From: Terfezia claveryi
Lineage: Eukaryota > Ascomycota > Pezizomycetes > Pezizales > Pezizaceae
Assembly: GCA_015179025.1 (NCBI GenBank)
Contig: WHUX01000052.1
Span: 1 to 64,000 of the forward strand
Direction: 5' to 3'
DNA length: 64,000 nucleotides
Made by a program: the position numbers and the translations under genes
Notes under the pieces: generated by a model
What the model saw: only the letters and a program-made list of their open reading frames with translations
Told to the model about the DNA's origin: nothing
Databases searched by the model: none
Part shown: piece after piece, positions 43,910 to 56,712 of the stretch
Layout: each line of letters opens with the position of its first letter
How positions within the stretch are numbered: position 1 is the first letter of the stretch

Positions 43910-46900
43910 ACCACAATGGCTAGTCCGGAGGTTGTTGTGTGCCTTTTAGTCAGCTTGGCCTGGCATAAAAAGTTGGGGTGGTCTTTTTTGGTCTTTTCCA
44001 GTTTTCTGTGTCTTGGAGGTGGTGTGACATCTGGGGATGCGGAGTACGTTGGCTTTTTGTATTTATGATATGTGGGCTAGGTTCCTGAAGGACATAGCTT
44101 ATTGGTTTCGGTTTTTTTGCTGGTTCGATATTTTTTGCAAAAGACGCTCCTTACCTGGACAGAATATTGCATGTACCTATGCTTTGACTTTGAATTTATC
44201 AACACCTTGGGGATAAGACTAGGGACACGCTGGTTTCCTAGTTTAGGACTCCCATTTTCCCTTGAAGCCGCAGCCTAGGGTGAGATTAGGTATCAGTGCT
44301 CGAGGATCAAGATACTTTTACTCGGCACTCTGAGGAAACCTAACCCGGTGTTCAGTGGTAGGAGAAATAGGCTCCCGTACCAGTAGCGTCCCTGCTGTGA
44401 CCTTAACGAGAGTTACCGGAGGTGCCGAGACCTATGACAGTCGGACAACCCTACTGGCTACTCCTTTACAAGAGAATATCCGTAAAATGAAAATGCATCT
44501 AAAATGCATTCAAATATTAGTGCTTTAGAATACTCTCTACTGAAACAGGCAATGCTTTCCATATTCTATTAGACAAGACTAGTCTAATTATTTTTTAAGT
44601 CACATGTTTGTGATTTTCTATGGCATTTAATTGATTACAATCTCAAGAGCAAAGTGAAAGTTGATTAAACACAACCTGTATTCAACCTCTTTTCCTATCA
44701 AAAGAGGAACATTTTCTTTTATTGCCCTATTATATAATAATATACAACACGTACCTTGTTATCCCTTGCCTCTAGCTAGCTAGGGGTAGGTAATTTTATC
44801 TACTTTGTAACTTTTTTGATCTCTATTTTCCAGCATCATATCTACTGATATTGCCACGCATATAGCCTTATCAATGTACGCATGTACGCATGTACTTACA
44901 AATAAGCAGTAAGTACATTGCTGCGGCTGCGGACTCTATTGAAAACGCATTAGTGCGATGTATGGAACTAGCTGACTGAGGCAGGCCATGCCATATTTCC
45001 CATTTTGGCAGTCACTAATGATAAGCTTTGTCTTAAATCGTCACCAGGAAGGCTTGTCTCGCTGTTGCTGTGTGGCGTTCACTCATTAAATATGAGTTGA
45101 CCTTCGATACTTCTTTGCAGGGATTGTTTCGCAGAGTTGTAGGAGATTTCTTTCGTCAAATCCTGCTACTCAGTCGTACTCTGAAACTTCTCCCCTGCTT
45201 TCCCTATCGAAACGCTTTTTTGAAGAGCTCCTGGAAAAGGTGGTAACTACTTAGAACATAATCCAGCCCTAATATGGAGCCACATCTAGTCAACTAAATC
45301 GCAACTTGAACAATTGCCATCTGGGTGGAGCTGAGCCTTCCACTTACTGCGCCAATCCCCTAATTAGTATTAACAGTAATTAGTGAGAATTTCTCTTCGT
45401 TGGGTCTGTCTTGGAATTCTCCTGTCATTTCAGGGTATATTTGCGGGTTGATGAAATTCGCTGGGCGTGTCCACAAAGACAGAGGAACACGGTCTTGTAG
45501 CGGATATTCTCAGAATTTTAGAGATATGCGATGATATACTTTCTGATTAGGCTATCAGCTCATTGTATTTTATTTGGGACAGGATGTTTACATTTCTCCA
45601 ATCCCATAGATTTATGCTGTAGTCGTTCGACGTCCCTTTTATTTAGGTAGCTATGGCATTGGTGCCATATGGCTAGCTAGAAGCTCATGAGACCTAACGT
45701 CATAGTCTAATCACTAGCTTGCGCCTATTTTGATTCCACCGGAGAACCCGACATCTTGTGGCCGGAAGTTAGAATAGTAGCCCTTTTCCGCCAGTACCAC
45801 CACAGGGAATAGATTTACTCTAGTTTGTAAGGTAGGAACATATAGGATAAATTCAATATGATCTTGAAGAACTTTGCCTTTGACCTGCAATATCAAAGGT
45901 ATTGTTACGTAATAAAGTAGCAAAAAAACCTATCTATTCCCACTTAGGACCTATACCGGAGTTCATTGAGTAGTCTGGTTGGCACTTCATTTGAGAACAA
46001 ACACCTCATACCTCTTCATATTATCCACTGGAAGCATGCCGGATCCTCATCGGCTCAAGTAAACCCATAGAAAATATCCCAAGGAGGTAAATGAACTTCT
46101 TACTGTTGTTAACTCTATATCGGTGGAGGGCACTCATATGGAGCATGATATTTCTGATTGCAAACGAGTGGAAGTCCTTGTCTGATTCTAGCTAGCTACT
46201 GAAGAAAAGATGTGCCGAGATTAGTTGTGTTGCCCTGTTTTCTGCTAGGGGCGATATTTGTGCTCACTGCTTCTCGAATGTTGGGGGACTGCAATCGCAC
46301 ACTGGATAAATCTATACATAGTGTAGACTTGCAAGTTTCGAAGGCACACATGGAAGCGAAGGGGAACAGGAAAATTTGGGGAATTTACTGGTGTCAGAGT
46401 ACTCTTTTCTGTGATCTCGTGCCCCTGCAATCTACATTAAAAATTTCCGTAATACTATCAACGCAGTTACTTACAAATAAGTACGTTTTACCTATAGTCA
46501 CTGACCCGAGCTCCCATATAATGAAATTCTTGTGACTGGCTATGGTTGTGTGGATTTTGCGATCCCGCGGAAAAGGGTTACCGTAAAATAGAGTGTCACA
46601 TTGCACTCTTAAAGTGTGAAGATATAAGAGAGGTGGGGCAATGTAGCCAAATTATTTCGTTTCCTCTGGGCAAAAAATATGTCTCTCGAAGTATCTGAAC
46701 CTAAAACTCTTTGATTTGCATTGAAAATTCATGTTTGACTGCTAGACTGTTTGAGCTATGGTTATAATTATATGTTCTCGCAATCATGATAATGATATTT
46801 CTTGATACAGTTATGACTTGCGAATGAGACTGCGGTAGGTCCTGAGATTTCCCTCTTCCGCATGATGCCCTAGCCCAAATACATGTCCTCCCCTGGAAGT

Positions 46901-47394
46901 TTGTCTCTCAAGCTTTTCCTCACCCTTTTCTCGCCCCATTCGGTACACTTTTTTGGACGCACTTTGAAAGTTCAATTGGATTAGTAGAAGACATCAAACT
47001 CATCCAAATACGGGTCTTACCCTCATCATATTGTACATAGTTAGCCTTGAGTCCACCCGGGCTTCCGAGTGGCTCGCCATGCGACCCCTAAAGTTGCGCA
47101 CACGAGTACTGAGTCTGGGAAAAAAAAAGAAAAAGAAAAAAGGTCTTGCCCTCAGAAACTCATCTCGACATAGCACCCAAGAATATACCCATTGATATCA
47201 AGGGACCACCTGATGGATGGTGTAGTGTCTACGTGTTGGTCCTAGCGTCATCCTTAGAATAGATACTCTCTGCGCTTCCTGGAGAACCCAATAAGAGGGG
47301 AAATATCGCATGGCGAACTTAATGTCAAAGATATGGAGTGCGAGAAAGAGGAAGGGTATGGTGGAGATAAGAGTTATAAGGTGATTCTGAGGAC
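43910..47394. other. Long non-coding stretch
   Basis: No gene was recognised. Two hairpin-capable segments: TTAGGTATCAGTGCTCGAG with CTCGGCACTCTGAGGAAACC-type complement at 44287-44348, and CCAGTAG (44380) with CTACTGG (44452). A TGTACGCA triplet repeat occurs at 44875-44895. A TA-GTCTGGTTGGCAC terminus lies at 45973. An A/G run occurs at 47119-47142. Confidence 0.35.
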
Positions 47395-47590
47395 GAAGGA
47401 GGAGAGAGCAACGAGCAGGGCCTTGAGAGGGGGGAGGAGGAGGGCAAGGGGAGCAAGGGGAGGAGGAGGACGGCAAGGGAAGGAGGGGGAGGGCAAAAGG
47501 AGGAGGGGGAGGGCAAAAGGAGGAGGGGGAGGGCAAGGGGAGGGGGCGGAGGGCAAGGGGAAGAGGAGGAGGAGAGGGGAGAGGGAGGGA
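47395..47590. repeat. G-rich purine minisatellite
   Basis: Repeats of GGAGGAGGGGGAGGGCAAAA (about 18-21 bp) on the plus strand. Long open frames on both strands here (Gly/Arg-rich or Pro-rich) come from the repeat. Confidence 0.85.
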
Positions 47591-47599
47591 ATCCTGGCA

Positions 47600-48961
47600 T
47601 TCCATGGATGAAATGGGTTGAAAGCCTGGCATGGGGTGGAGAGGGTGCTTTAGAGCAGTGAGAAAAGGAATAGAGGGCGTGGGAGCATGAGAGGGTAGAT
47701 CGAGAACCCGAAGGGCGCTCGAGGTGAGTTCAGTTGGATGAGGGATCGCTAACTAACGGGCCCGGGCCGAGGCCATTGGGTTCAGTTTGCATTCTCCTCT
47801 GCAGTCCTTGATCGTCCTTCAACTCATGGAACAAATTCTGTTCGATCGTGCAACCAGCTGTGCGACATACATGTGCATGTACAAAACGGTCGAAAGTCAA
47901 TTTGCCCCAGGATTCCGAATGGTCATGGGTCTCACCGGCCTAGACACACTTTGCATGAGCTCGAACGGTTTTTATTGGGTAGTCTTTTCCAATCATCTCT
48001 GGGCTTGGATGACTCGCCAATAATACGCCGGCATATGTATCTATTTCGATTGATCTCCACAGGGCACTTATATGATTCGATAACTACTTAAGTAGTTCGT
48101 ATGTGATTTCCACATGTCCTTGTTTAATACTATTAATCCTTGCAATGTTTGTTTTTAAGCCCTATAAGGATAAGACTCTGGGCTGTCAGTAAGCTTCGAC
48201 AGAGGACCTTCGATAAAGCCGTGGTCTTATTTGCGAGTTTTCACAGTTTCTGGTTGGCCTGTAGTACAGGGTTGGTAGTAGTTCGTCCGAGGGTGTCTGG
48301 CCTTATGCATACCAAAAACTACTGTATTGGTAGATAGAAACGAACCGATTAAGTGTCGGGCTTGGTTTATAATAGAATGGCGTTTAAGCGTATCCAGCCA
48401 ACACCGTGAATATATAGTCATATAAATACGCCTATAATTAGCATCTTCCAGCCGCAGCTATACTGCACTCATGACCATGGATTCTCGGGCAATGCAGATC
48501 AGGCTCTCAAGAAACAGCTGGCAATCCCTAGCAGCGTATGGCGTACGTGCATCAGTGACGTGACACGTACGTTGATGGCTAATCAGCCGGCGAGCCTAGC
48601 TGCGAGTGTCTTGCGCTGTCAGATCACACGCCAGTGAATGATGGTTAATATTATACAACCATTAAAAATCCTTTATATGGAACGTTGTCCCTCTATATAA
48701 GGGTGAAGAACTACGACCCCTGGTGGATGCTGTCTCAGTTCAAAACTCCATACAGTAGCTGTGGTGTCACTGGCGCCGGCCTGACAAGATTAATAGTCGC
48801 ATCCCAGCGTTTGGGCTCGCTAAACTGCAACGTCCGTGGATTCGGAGTCAATCCTGGCCCAACACCGCTGGATGAAGTGAATTGACGTCTCTAGCACTCC
48901 CATCAACCATCTCGGCTGCAGACTGTAGCTAAACGTACCGGACAAAAAAATCACTAGTGGG
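47600..48961. other. Intergenic stretch
   Basis: No gene or repeat was recognised; only short frames are open. Confidence 0.4.
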
Positions 48962-49618
48962 ATGGAGACGCCAACATTAGCTTTGACGCAAGATACCGCA
49001 ACTAGAGGCCCTAACAATGTGGTTGGGCAAAAGAATTCCAGGAGGAAGAGGAAATACAAGACGCACATCCATGATCTCGCTACGAGGGAACGATCGAAAA
49101 GCGATACGGCCTGCCCCACAGCTGTTGCCGAACTGTTGATGGCTCTTCAGGGATGCGGAAACTATGTGGAAACTTTGCCTGTTCCTCGGATGGGTTGTAT
49201 CGAGGAGACAGTTGTTGCGATGCCACGTCTATGGGAGCAGAAGAGGCCTGCAGCTAGTACCGAGGCCGCTGCACCAAAAGCTCCTACTAGATCTAGATGT
49301 GTGAGGAAGCACATGAGGAAGAGAGCCAACAAACGAGCAAGAAAAGAAGCGGCTCATGTGCTAGTAGGGCTAGCTGCAAATGCGGAAAATGTAGCAGTCC
49401 AGTTGGAGAGACCGGGTATTGATAAAGATCTGGGTCCAGTGTTAGCCAGTTCCACTGATAGCTATACTGAGCCTGTTACTCGACAAGAACCTGTACCTAC
49501 AACGTCCTCCATTCCTGTCTCGGTTCGCGACCAGTCAGCTTGGGGCACAGTCCGTTCCCACCACATGCATGTTCCCCGCCATCCCCTCGTTCCCTGCACT
49601 GTACTCATCAATAACTAG
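48962..49618 (+). CDS. Hypothetical basic protein, 218 aa
   Basis: Single open frame starting METPTLALTQDTATRG. It has two basic clusters that look like nuclear localisation signals (RRKRKYKTH near 28-36 and RKHMRKRANKRARKE near 115-129). An Ala-rich stretch and a Ser/Thr/Pro-rich tail follow. No known domain, membrane segment or signal peptide. It is isolated between non-coding regions, so it may be an orphan or a piece of a decayed element. I keep it because length and composition exceed the background here, but coding status is uncertain. Confidence 0.35.
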   Translation: METPTLALTQDTATRGPNNVVGQKNSRRKRKYKTHIHDLATRERSKSDTACPTAVAELLMALQGCGNYVETLPVPRMGCIEETVVAMPRLWEQKRPAASTEAAAPKAPTRSRCVRKHMRKRANKRARKEAAHVLVGLAANAENVAVQLERPGIDKDLGPVLASSTDSYTEPVTRQEPVPTTSSIPVSVRDQSAWGTVRSHHMHVPRHPLVPCTVLINN

Positions 49619-50893
49619 TGACATCAGCAGGCGTCGGTAACAAACACCATGATAGGTGCTTTGGCAAATCATGTAGTCTCCATTTGCCCAGAGAGTACCT
49701 ACCGGAGCCCACTCTGGAGTTTCCACACACATTGGGGCAGACCCGGGAAGAGCTCGTTGCGCACTGAATGCAGGACCATGGAGATGGGCCAGAGGAAGCA
49801 CTCAGGATGAGTCGCCTAGAGGTTTCGAGTATGCTTCATTACGGAGCGCTACCTACTCAGTACCGTATGTATATGTCTTAGAATTCTCACGCTGCGAGGA
49901 AATTTGCGGATTAATAATGGGTGATATGGGTGTATGTAATATGAGTACTTGGACATCGATAGAGTTAGGCCAGTCTCGGTGTTACCTTCTTTGTGTACGT
50001 GTGTGAGATAGGTAATAGCCAACCAGAGTGGTACATAGTACTGGTGCCCATGCGAGCTGTCTGTATATACCTATATACCGGTAATTAAGGCTCCACACCA
50101 CAACCCTTAATTAGTTATTTTCTCTGTACCATGATCAAATTTAAATGTTCTCGTTAGATTCCGGAATATCAATCAAGGCGGAGGTTTTTGGCTGGAGTCG
50201 ATACCAAATAGTTACAGAGATTAGACGCTCAGGTTCCGGATGGGATCCGCACCACCGACGGCAGAGGGTCCCGGCTTTTCCACCTGAATTGTTTAATTTT
50301 TCATTTTTTTCTACTTGAGCGTTTTGTTCTTAGGTATTGTTTTATTTTACAGCCATTGAATTGCGAGACTATAAGGTTCATTTCTCTTTCTCTGCTACAA
50401 CTTAACTTGGTTCGTCATGTGATTGGGACCGCATACGACTAATCCTTTTTTTAAATATAAAAAAAGGGTTTCGGGAGCTGATACCAGGGCACCACTTGTA
50501 AGAACCTTATGTTGGTGGTCAATCGATCTTTTTTATTTATTTTATTAAGTCTATAGATACACCGATCCGACCTAATGTCATGCGGTGGTCCCGTTCCCTA
50601 ATCCAAAAGATTAGGTACACCCTAGTCTGGTTACAGGTACACCACGGTACAACGGGCAAGTAAAATATCCCCCGACGGCCCTCCCCTGCCGCATTTATTG
50701 GAGGTTCAACCTGGTGAAGAAGTCCTCAACTAGGTCCACAACCACCTCCTTATCCCCGGTCAATCGATCTGATTGTACCTAATAGGTCCCGAGCTCAACG
50801 CGCTGGGTTTCTCTATTCTAATTATCGGTAGCGATTTACAGCCTTCGCGTTAAGTAGCATTTACATATATAAAAAAGTCCGGTTGCATGGCCG
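49619..50893. other. Non-coding stretch
   Basis: A poly-A/T hairpin CTTTTTTTAAATATAAAAAAAG lies near 50447. A TA-GTCTGG motif occurs at 50625. No gene was recognised. Confidence 0.35.
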
Positions 50894-50895
50894 TA

Positions 50896-51471
50896 CTGTC
50901 AAACCTTGTATACCGAACCTCGTTGTACAGGAATCCTTGCTATACCGGAATACTCTTCAGCCGGCCACCGAACTAAGCACTTTTCACCTAAATCACCCTT
51001 GCTATAACGGAATTCTTGTGTAGATACTGCTCTAGAACCAGGGTATTGAGATGTTCACTGCTTTTTCTTCCATAAATCACCTGCTGTAAGATCAACTTCA
51101 AGCCATATCTTACTATCACATAAGATGTGTGACAACGTTTGATATTGCTACAACTTGACCCTGCTTTATATTAGTACCTTTACCAACATAGATCTACCAG
51201 TCTTCATCCTTGGAGTTTAAGATATTTTTTCCAAATTCATTCAATTTTCCCTTCGCATGCTTGGGATCTTGTCGCTTTTTACAGATCTGCTGCTTCTCTA
51301 ATATGGTGAGAGCTCGATGCCTTTTTATCTTTTTGCACTCAACATATTGGCTGATGAATCTTGAGCTTAATGTTCAAACACACGGAAGTTGATTGTATTT
51401 TTTTATACCATAACCTGGACAGAAAAGGCCGGATTTTGGTCGTCCGGTATAGCAAGGTTTGACTTTGACTG
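50896..51471. mobile_element. Non-autonomous pogo/Fot1-like element
   Basis: The left end CTGTCAAACCTTGTATACCG (after TA at 50894-50895) and the right end, read on the minus strand, CAGTCAAAGTCAAACCTTGC then TATACCGG (before TA at 51472-51473) form inverted termini. Pogo-type elements typically end in a CAGTCAAACCT..TATACCGG-like motif with TA duplication. Subterminal CTTGCTATACCGGAAT and CTTGCTATAACGGAAT repeats are also present. No transposase frame lies inside the 576 bp. Confidence 0.6.
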
Positions 51472-51540
51472 TATTCTGGTTGGTACCTCTTGCCGGCACT
51501 TTCATGCGTTGCGCTTGCGTTACTTTCGAATTACTCTTTA

Positions 51541-51634
51541 CTACTTTACGTTTGATATTTTTTGTAAGTCCTATCGTGAGAGACTACTTTACGTTTGATA
51601 TCTTTTGTAAGTCCGATCGTGAGAGACTACTTTA
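51541..51634. repeat. 43 bp direct tandem duplication
   Basis: Two near-identical units starting CTACTTTACGTTTGATAT and ending ATCGTGAGAGA (51541-51583, 51584-51626), differing at two positions, plus the first eight bases of a third. Confidence 0.9.
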
Positions 51635-51691
51635 CTAAAAACCATAGGAAACGAGCACCAGCATTGGAGGAGTATGGAGGTACAATTTGAA

Positions 51692-51763
51692 TGAACGCCG
51701 GACCCGGGACTGACAAGATGGCAAGATGACGGGTTTACCCCGTTAACCACTGACGACTCTCAC
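51692..51763 (-). other. Possible tRNA pseudogene or SINE head
   Basis: The minus strand reads TCGTCAGTGGTTAACGGGG (D-arm/A-box-like), a CCATCTTGTCA anticodon-like part, and CCCGGGTCCGGCGTTC in place of a B box. The T-loop TTCGA is lost and the acceptor ends do not pair. It is tRNA-like, not a working tRNA. Confidence 0.3.
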
Positions 51764-51780
51764 AAAATCAATATAACACA

Positions 51781-54700
51781 ATGGAATTGAGGGTTGGAGG
51801 AATACAGCTTGAAAGGGCGCCTAAGCCTGAGGAGCTTTGCTGCTTGTTTTCGCATTCGTTTCTGAGGGGAGGTGAAGGAACTGGATTAGTCATAAAGGAG
51901 AGCCGGGATTTATCCAGGAAATTTCAGCGACTACCTAGTCTGGTTGGCACGACCTTAGTACCTATAATTACGCTTTATGATTAGCGTCCTTCCTAACGAC
52001 ATGCAGTCGATATGCAGTCATTTGGTATAGCATAAACACTATGCTCCGCTCCTTTCTCAAATCGGTCACATTTGAACAGTTCACTTTTACGATGGTAGCA
52101 ATCCGGGTATCCTCTTAGGTGGACGCGTTCAGAATGGATCAGTTACGGAAGCAAACTTTCAACAACTGCTCGGGATTGTTATTGCTGTGGAGGCTTCGAT
52201 ACAGGTTCACTATAGAAGTTTGGGCCATGTTGTGGCGATCAGTGACAGTTGCCTTGAAGTTGATACATATGATGTCTATTGTGATGGTACATTACATATA
52301 TCTCATTCAGAATGTTAGAGTCTGTGGATAGGTGTTATCCAAGTTAGCGGGGGGTTCACCGAACAATGTGTCGGGTCGTGAAGATGTGTTTGAGGGATAT
52401 CAACTCGTGACGGAAAGTGTATGATATCTGGCCTGGCGAATAGAGCGCCGTATAGGTGGACTAGGTTTGAAGCCTCACATATATTTCTATTGGGAGCGGA
52501 GAACCTGTGGACCGAGATGTGTTACGCCAGATGGATAATGAAGATGGATAATATGGTGGGAGTGTCAAGGATTAACTCCTGTCGGAATGGATTCCTGCTC
52601 GAAGCTGATATATACCAAGTATTTGATCAGCATTCGGTGTCAGTCAACCAAGATGTGAGTTAATTCTTTTACTGTTTGCAGGTGTAGTATGACTGATTAT
52701 ATGGTATATGATAACTATAAGTTGTTATGTTTGATTTTGATGCTGATGGGAAGACCCTGGACGTGGTGTGTAGGAATCCGGCGGATCCACATACTCATAG
52801 AGTGTATGACCAGCTATTACAGATGGCATTTTAGACAGAGCGTCCTTGTGAATATGCATGGTGCAATGTTCGAGCATAATTTCACCGGGAACGGATATGG
52901 TGAACGAGATTAATATTAAATATGATGTACTATATAGTTCGACTCAGGGATGAGTCTATTGCATAACGGGTACTAGTCTGGCGGGCACAGGACTCTCGGT
53001 AGAGAAACGGCTACGTAGATTGTGTTAATGATTTATGTGAAGTGTTTAATGTGAACAGTAGAAGGCGTCAGTGCCGCTATTATTATTTAAAGTGGCTGGT
53101 AAATTATTTTGTATAGAGTGGGCTGTAGAGTATTTGTTATAGCGACAGCAGTGCGTTTTCGCGAATTTTTTCGGAATATTCACAGAGGAGGACGGAGCAG
53201 TTCTCGTGTCAGACTGATTTATGGTTTAAGCACCACACCAAATAAATCGTTCTGAGCACGAGAACAAGCGTAGCATCAGTAGTCTGGTTATAGCATCAGA
53301 TAACGGGTTGTTGGTCAGATAGAGCAGAATGTTTTACTGGAAGCTACTCGGAGGTAAATCCGGAGTAGTCTGGTTGCATGACCCCTCCGTAGACTCGGAG
53401 GGTATTTGGTCAAGAGGTATTTCTTTGGACGGAGTAACGCTGTTCTCGTGTCCAGACCGATTTAGGTAACGCCTTGGAGGGTAGCGATCATTAGTCTGGT
53501 GGGCACAAGCGATCATTATGAGCTTGGTTTAAATGGTCTGAGTTTAGTGATGGTGGTAAGCTATCTGACGGGTTATGTGTCGGATTATTGTTATTCGCAA
53601 GACGCCTCCAGGAGTCCTTTTCGTTCGGATCAGAAATGCGGAATCACCTCGATAGCGGAATGTTGGATTATCTCATGTTTATCATGAGGACTCATCACTC
53701 ATTCTTACTCTCACTGTGGCTACACCATCTCTAAGGTCTAGGGACCTTTATGGTTCGAGATTAGAATGACTGGTGGCCAAAAGACTGGACTGGTGCCTCT
53801 TTCTCTGGTGTGATCCTCAACGCTTAAACTGCTGTCTGAATGCAGATATGCAGGTACCCAATCAAGGGTACTGAGACATTAAGAACTGACCATTGTGCTG
53901 TCCGGTTCAAGAGTGCGGATGCCGTGTGAGCAACTAGGCTACCGTGGGAGCGGATTTGGGTCGTGGGTAATTCGCCCTGCCCACGTCAGGCTAATGTACG
54001 GCTGGCTATCTGGAAAACACTTTATTAAGGTTGATCCAACGTAGGAGGTGTGGGGAGGTGAAGGCCAGATTTTGGTATGGCTATTAAGACGTACAGAGGA
54101 CTCTCGATACAAGCATATCGTTCGGACCGGGAGAAGTATGCTTGTAACCAATATATGCTTATAGCAAGAGAAAATAGGTAACTATAAAATGAAGTTAGCT
54201 AGCGCTAGGAAATGTTATGGAATAGGCTTATAAATCCAAGCAGAGCCCAAACGAGAGTAGTAGGTGTGGAGGTGGGAATGTCAAGGAGAGGAGGCACCAG
54301 AAAGTCAGTGATCCTGCGCTGAACATGCAGACGCCTGCATTGAATTTCTAGAGTCTCAATACTTTTCTCCTCACGCTGTAGAAAATCTTGTAGGGTCCCT
54401 GATATTGGCTGTAGGTTCAGCTTGAAGAGAAAAGGGGAGTATTCCTTCAATATGCGCGGGCGCTACCCTGAGGTGAAACCGGTCAAGCTCCGACTATGCC
54501 TGATGCTGTTGGACAACCGAAGATTTGGAAGATGAGGCCATTGTTTTCAAAGTCAGTATGACATCATCGGATCACTCGGTCTGATACAAAACCAAGTAAG
54601 CTAATTTGACAGTTCACAGGTGACATGAAATCGAGAGTGCATCATCATTTGACATCTACGACCATAGACTGAAGAAAACGAGGCATCCTGTCCGCTCTGC

Positions 54701-55340
54701 CATATCTAAGCTTCAGATCGCCAGGCTAGTATTGCAGTGGGTGACCATGCAAGAAAGTCTCCCACCGCAGCACGCATTGGGAGTTTAGAATTTTTCACTT
54801 CTTCTTTCGGTAGCGTTGGATGGTTGCCTTTTTGAGAAATCACACAGGTACAGTATCAGTCAGACGGAACAACCAGTCAGCTAACCTAGGTGGGTATAAG
54901 GGGGCTTGGTAGGCGCAAAGGAAGGGAAGCAAGAACAGTTAGTTTGGTTAAATGACGGTCAGTGCACGCAAGTTGTTAGCAGGTTAACCTTGACAGGTTA
55001 GCTGACCGGTTGTAGTAGTCCTTATTTGGCCCATACCTTTTTTGGCATCTTCCAGTCTACCCTTTTTGTAATTAAGCTAGTCCTATCTTGGTAGTCTTCC
55101 TTCCATACCATTTTTTAGACTGGTTATTGTTTTTAGATCGAGACTCCACCAGTCCTACGATGCCAACAGGTTTCAGCTGAAGCGAGCCCTTAACATGCAG
55201 TGCTGCAGATAAAAATTTCGGAGTAGCCCCATATTTGAAGTCTAACTTGGATTCCAAATGCCAGCTGTACTGGGTAGTCAAATATATAAATGTACGGTCA
55301 TTTCCCCCCTCGTTGAACAGAAATTCACAACATTGCCATC
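51781..55340. other. Non-coding stretch rich in MITE termini
   Basis: TA-GTCTGG motifs at 51938, 52976, 53282, 53368 and 53494. The open frames are short and unrecognised. Confidence 0.4.
53200..53266. repeat. Short foldback element
   Basis: GTTCTCGTGTCAGACTGATT at the left and the complement of GTTCTCGTGCTCAGAACGAT at the right, with about 20 bases between. A single arm recurs at 53434-53460 and, inverted, at 12506-12533. Confidence 0.6.
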
Positions 55341-55866
55341 ATGTCTACAGTACCAACACCAATCCGGACCCTTCCTACAACCACCTTAGGCAGTATGACT
55401 ACTGACCCCTTCGATACCTTCAATCATGCTCGCCCTAGTAAGAGTGCAACCTAAGCTTTTCTAACAACTGAAGATATCTCTATTCCGAAGAAAGCTTACC
55501 AAAAGGGTACAATGAGAAAGCTGACCAGCATTAAGAAACGGTTCAGCAACTTCTGCTGCGATATGTTAAATATGACGCAGGTAAAATATACCACCGATAC
55601 TATCATTCCATACCTACAGTCGCTATTTGATGAGCAAAAGCTTTATTAAACAATCCAGATGGAATGGACCCAACTTCGAATAATCTCAAAGACCCTACAT
55701 AAAGACCTCCATGGAATCCCAAATGCTACTGATATCAATAAGTTCCTTAATCGCCTTAGAGCACAGCCAATTGCTAACAACACATACAAAAGTAAATTAG
55801 TAGCCAACGGGAGTGATCTCAAATCTATACTGCACTTTCTCTGGATAGAACATCTGCAAAAAAAAA
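55341..55866 (+). pseudogene. Relic resembling a tyrosine-recombinase (DUF3435/Crypton-type) protein
   Basis: Three consecutive frames separated by stops: MSTVPTPIRTLPTTTLG; KRFSNFCCDMLNMTQ with TTDTIIPYLQSLFDEQKLY; then MEWTQLRIISKTLHKDLHG, ATDINKFLNRLRAQP and SDLKSILHFLWIEHLQ. The layout (SAM-like core-binding helices, then a single-helix DL..ILHFLW where many fungal DUF3435 proteins have DL..LLHYHW) suggests the N-terminal half of such a recombinase. The catalytic Arg/His/Tyr part is missing. This is a pattern-based suggestion only. Confidence 0.35.
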
Positions 55867-55889
55867 TCTGCGTCAGGATGCGGCCGTAC

Positions 55890-56320
55890 GTCAGGGGCGT
55901 CACGGGCGTCCTGAGGTTATCGGTTCGTCTGGGTGCGTCCAGACTCTGCGCTGCGTCCAGACCCTGGCCGTGCATCAAGGTGCGTCCTGACCCTACGCTG
56001 CGTCTTGACCCTGTCAGTGTGTAAGGGTAGTCTGGTTGCACGACCCCTCCTGTGGTGTAAGGGTGCGTCCTGAGCTAGACTACTGTAGTCCTGAGCATGT
56101 CGCTACTCCGACAATCTGCGTCATATCCCCGAGTCTGCGTCACGTAGCTTCCACTTCCATCATATATCCTCACATCCCCTACTCTGAGTCACCTAGCTAA
56201 AAAAAAAATCCGTCATGTATTCTCACCCTGACAACCTGCATCAGGTCCTCTACTCTACTTCACGTTGCGTCTACCTCCATCATGCATCCTTACCCTGATC
56301 CCATGTATCAGGTCGCCATA
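55890..56320. repeat. Degenerate GC-rich tandem repeats
   Basis: At 55890-56020, copies of CTGCGTCCAGACCCTG. At 56090-56320, two to three copies of an approximately 95 bp unit (ACTCCGACAATCTGCGTCAT, CTCTGAGTCACCTAGCT, CTTCCACTTCCATCAT). A MITE terminus (GTCTGGTTGCACGACCCCTC) is inserted at 56030. Confidence 0.65.
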
Positions 56321-56325
56321 CATGT

Positions 56326-56470
56326 GGAGAGCTTGCTAAAGCATTGTTTTCATACCTATAGAGAGCTCGCGAATGCAGGGTTTTCATGCATATAGCGACC
56401 TTGCGAAAGTATCAAGATCAGCAAGATAGAGAGCTCGCGAAAGCATGGTTTTCATACATACCGTTACTTA
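56326..56470. repeat. Tandem repeat, about 35-50 bp unit
   Basis: Three to four copies of GAGAGCTCGCGAAAGCATGG followed by TTTTCATACATA, with variation. Confidence 0.75.
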
Positions 56471-56712
56471 CATTTACTCTCGTTCATTTCCCATATATAG
56501 CTATTGCCTCCTCGGAACTAGATTTTGCCAAGAGCAGGAGTTCCAACCGACTCGAGGGAGTGGTTGGAGGTGAGACAAGTTCTAAGACAGCGCCAGTCGG
56601 TTGGGCAGGAGAGTCCCTATTTCCAAGGTGTGGCCAGCTGGGACTTAGAGATTTTTTCTTGTTCCTTACACCCAGGACTGAGGACTGATTTCTATGCATC
56701 TCTACAGAAGTT

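Noticed and set aside
47198..47632. Proline-rich 144-codon frame on the minus strand
   Set aside because: Produced by the GGAGGGCAAAAGG purine minisatellite; equally long frames exist in other phases.
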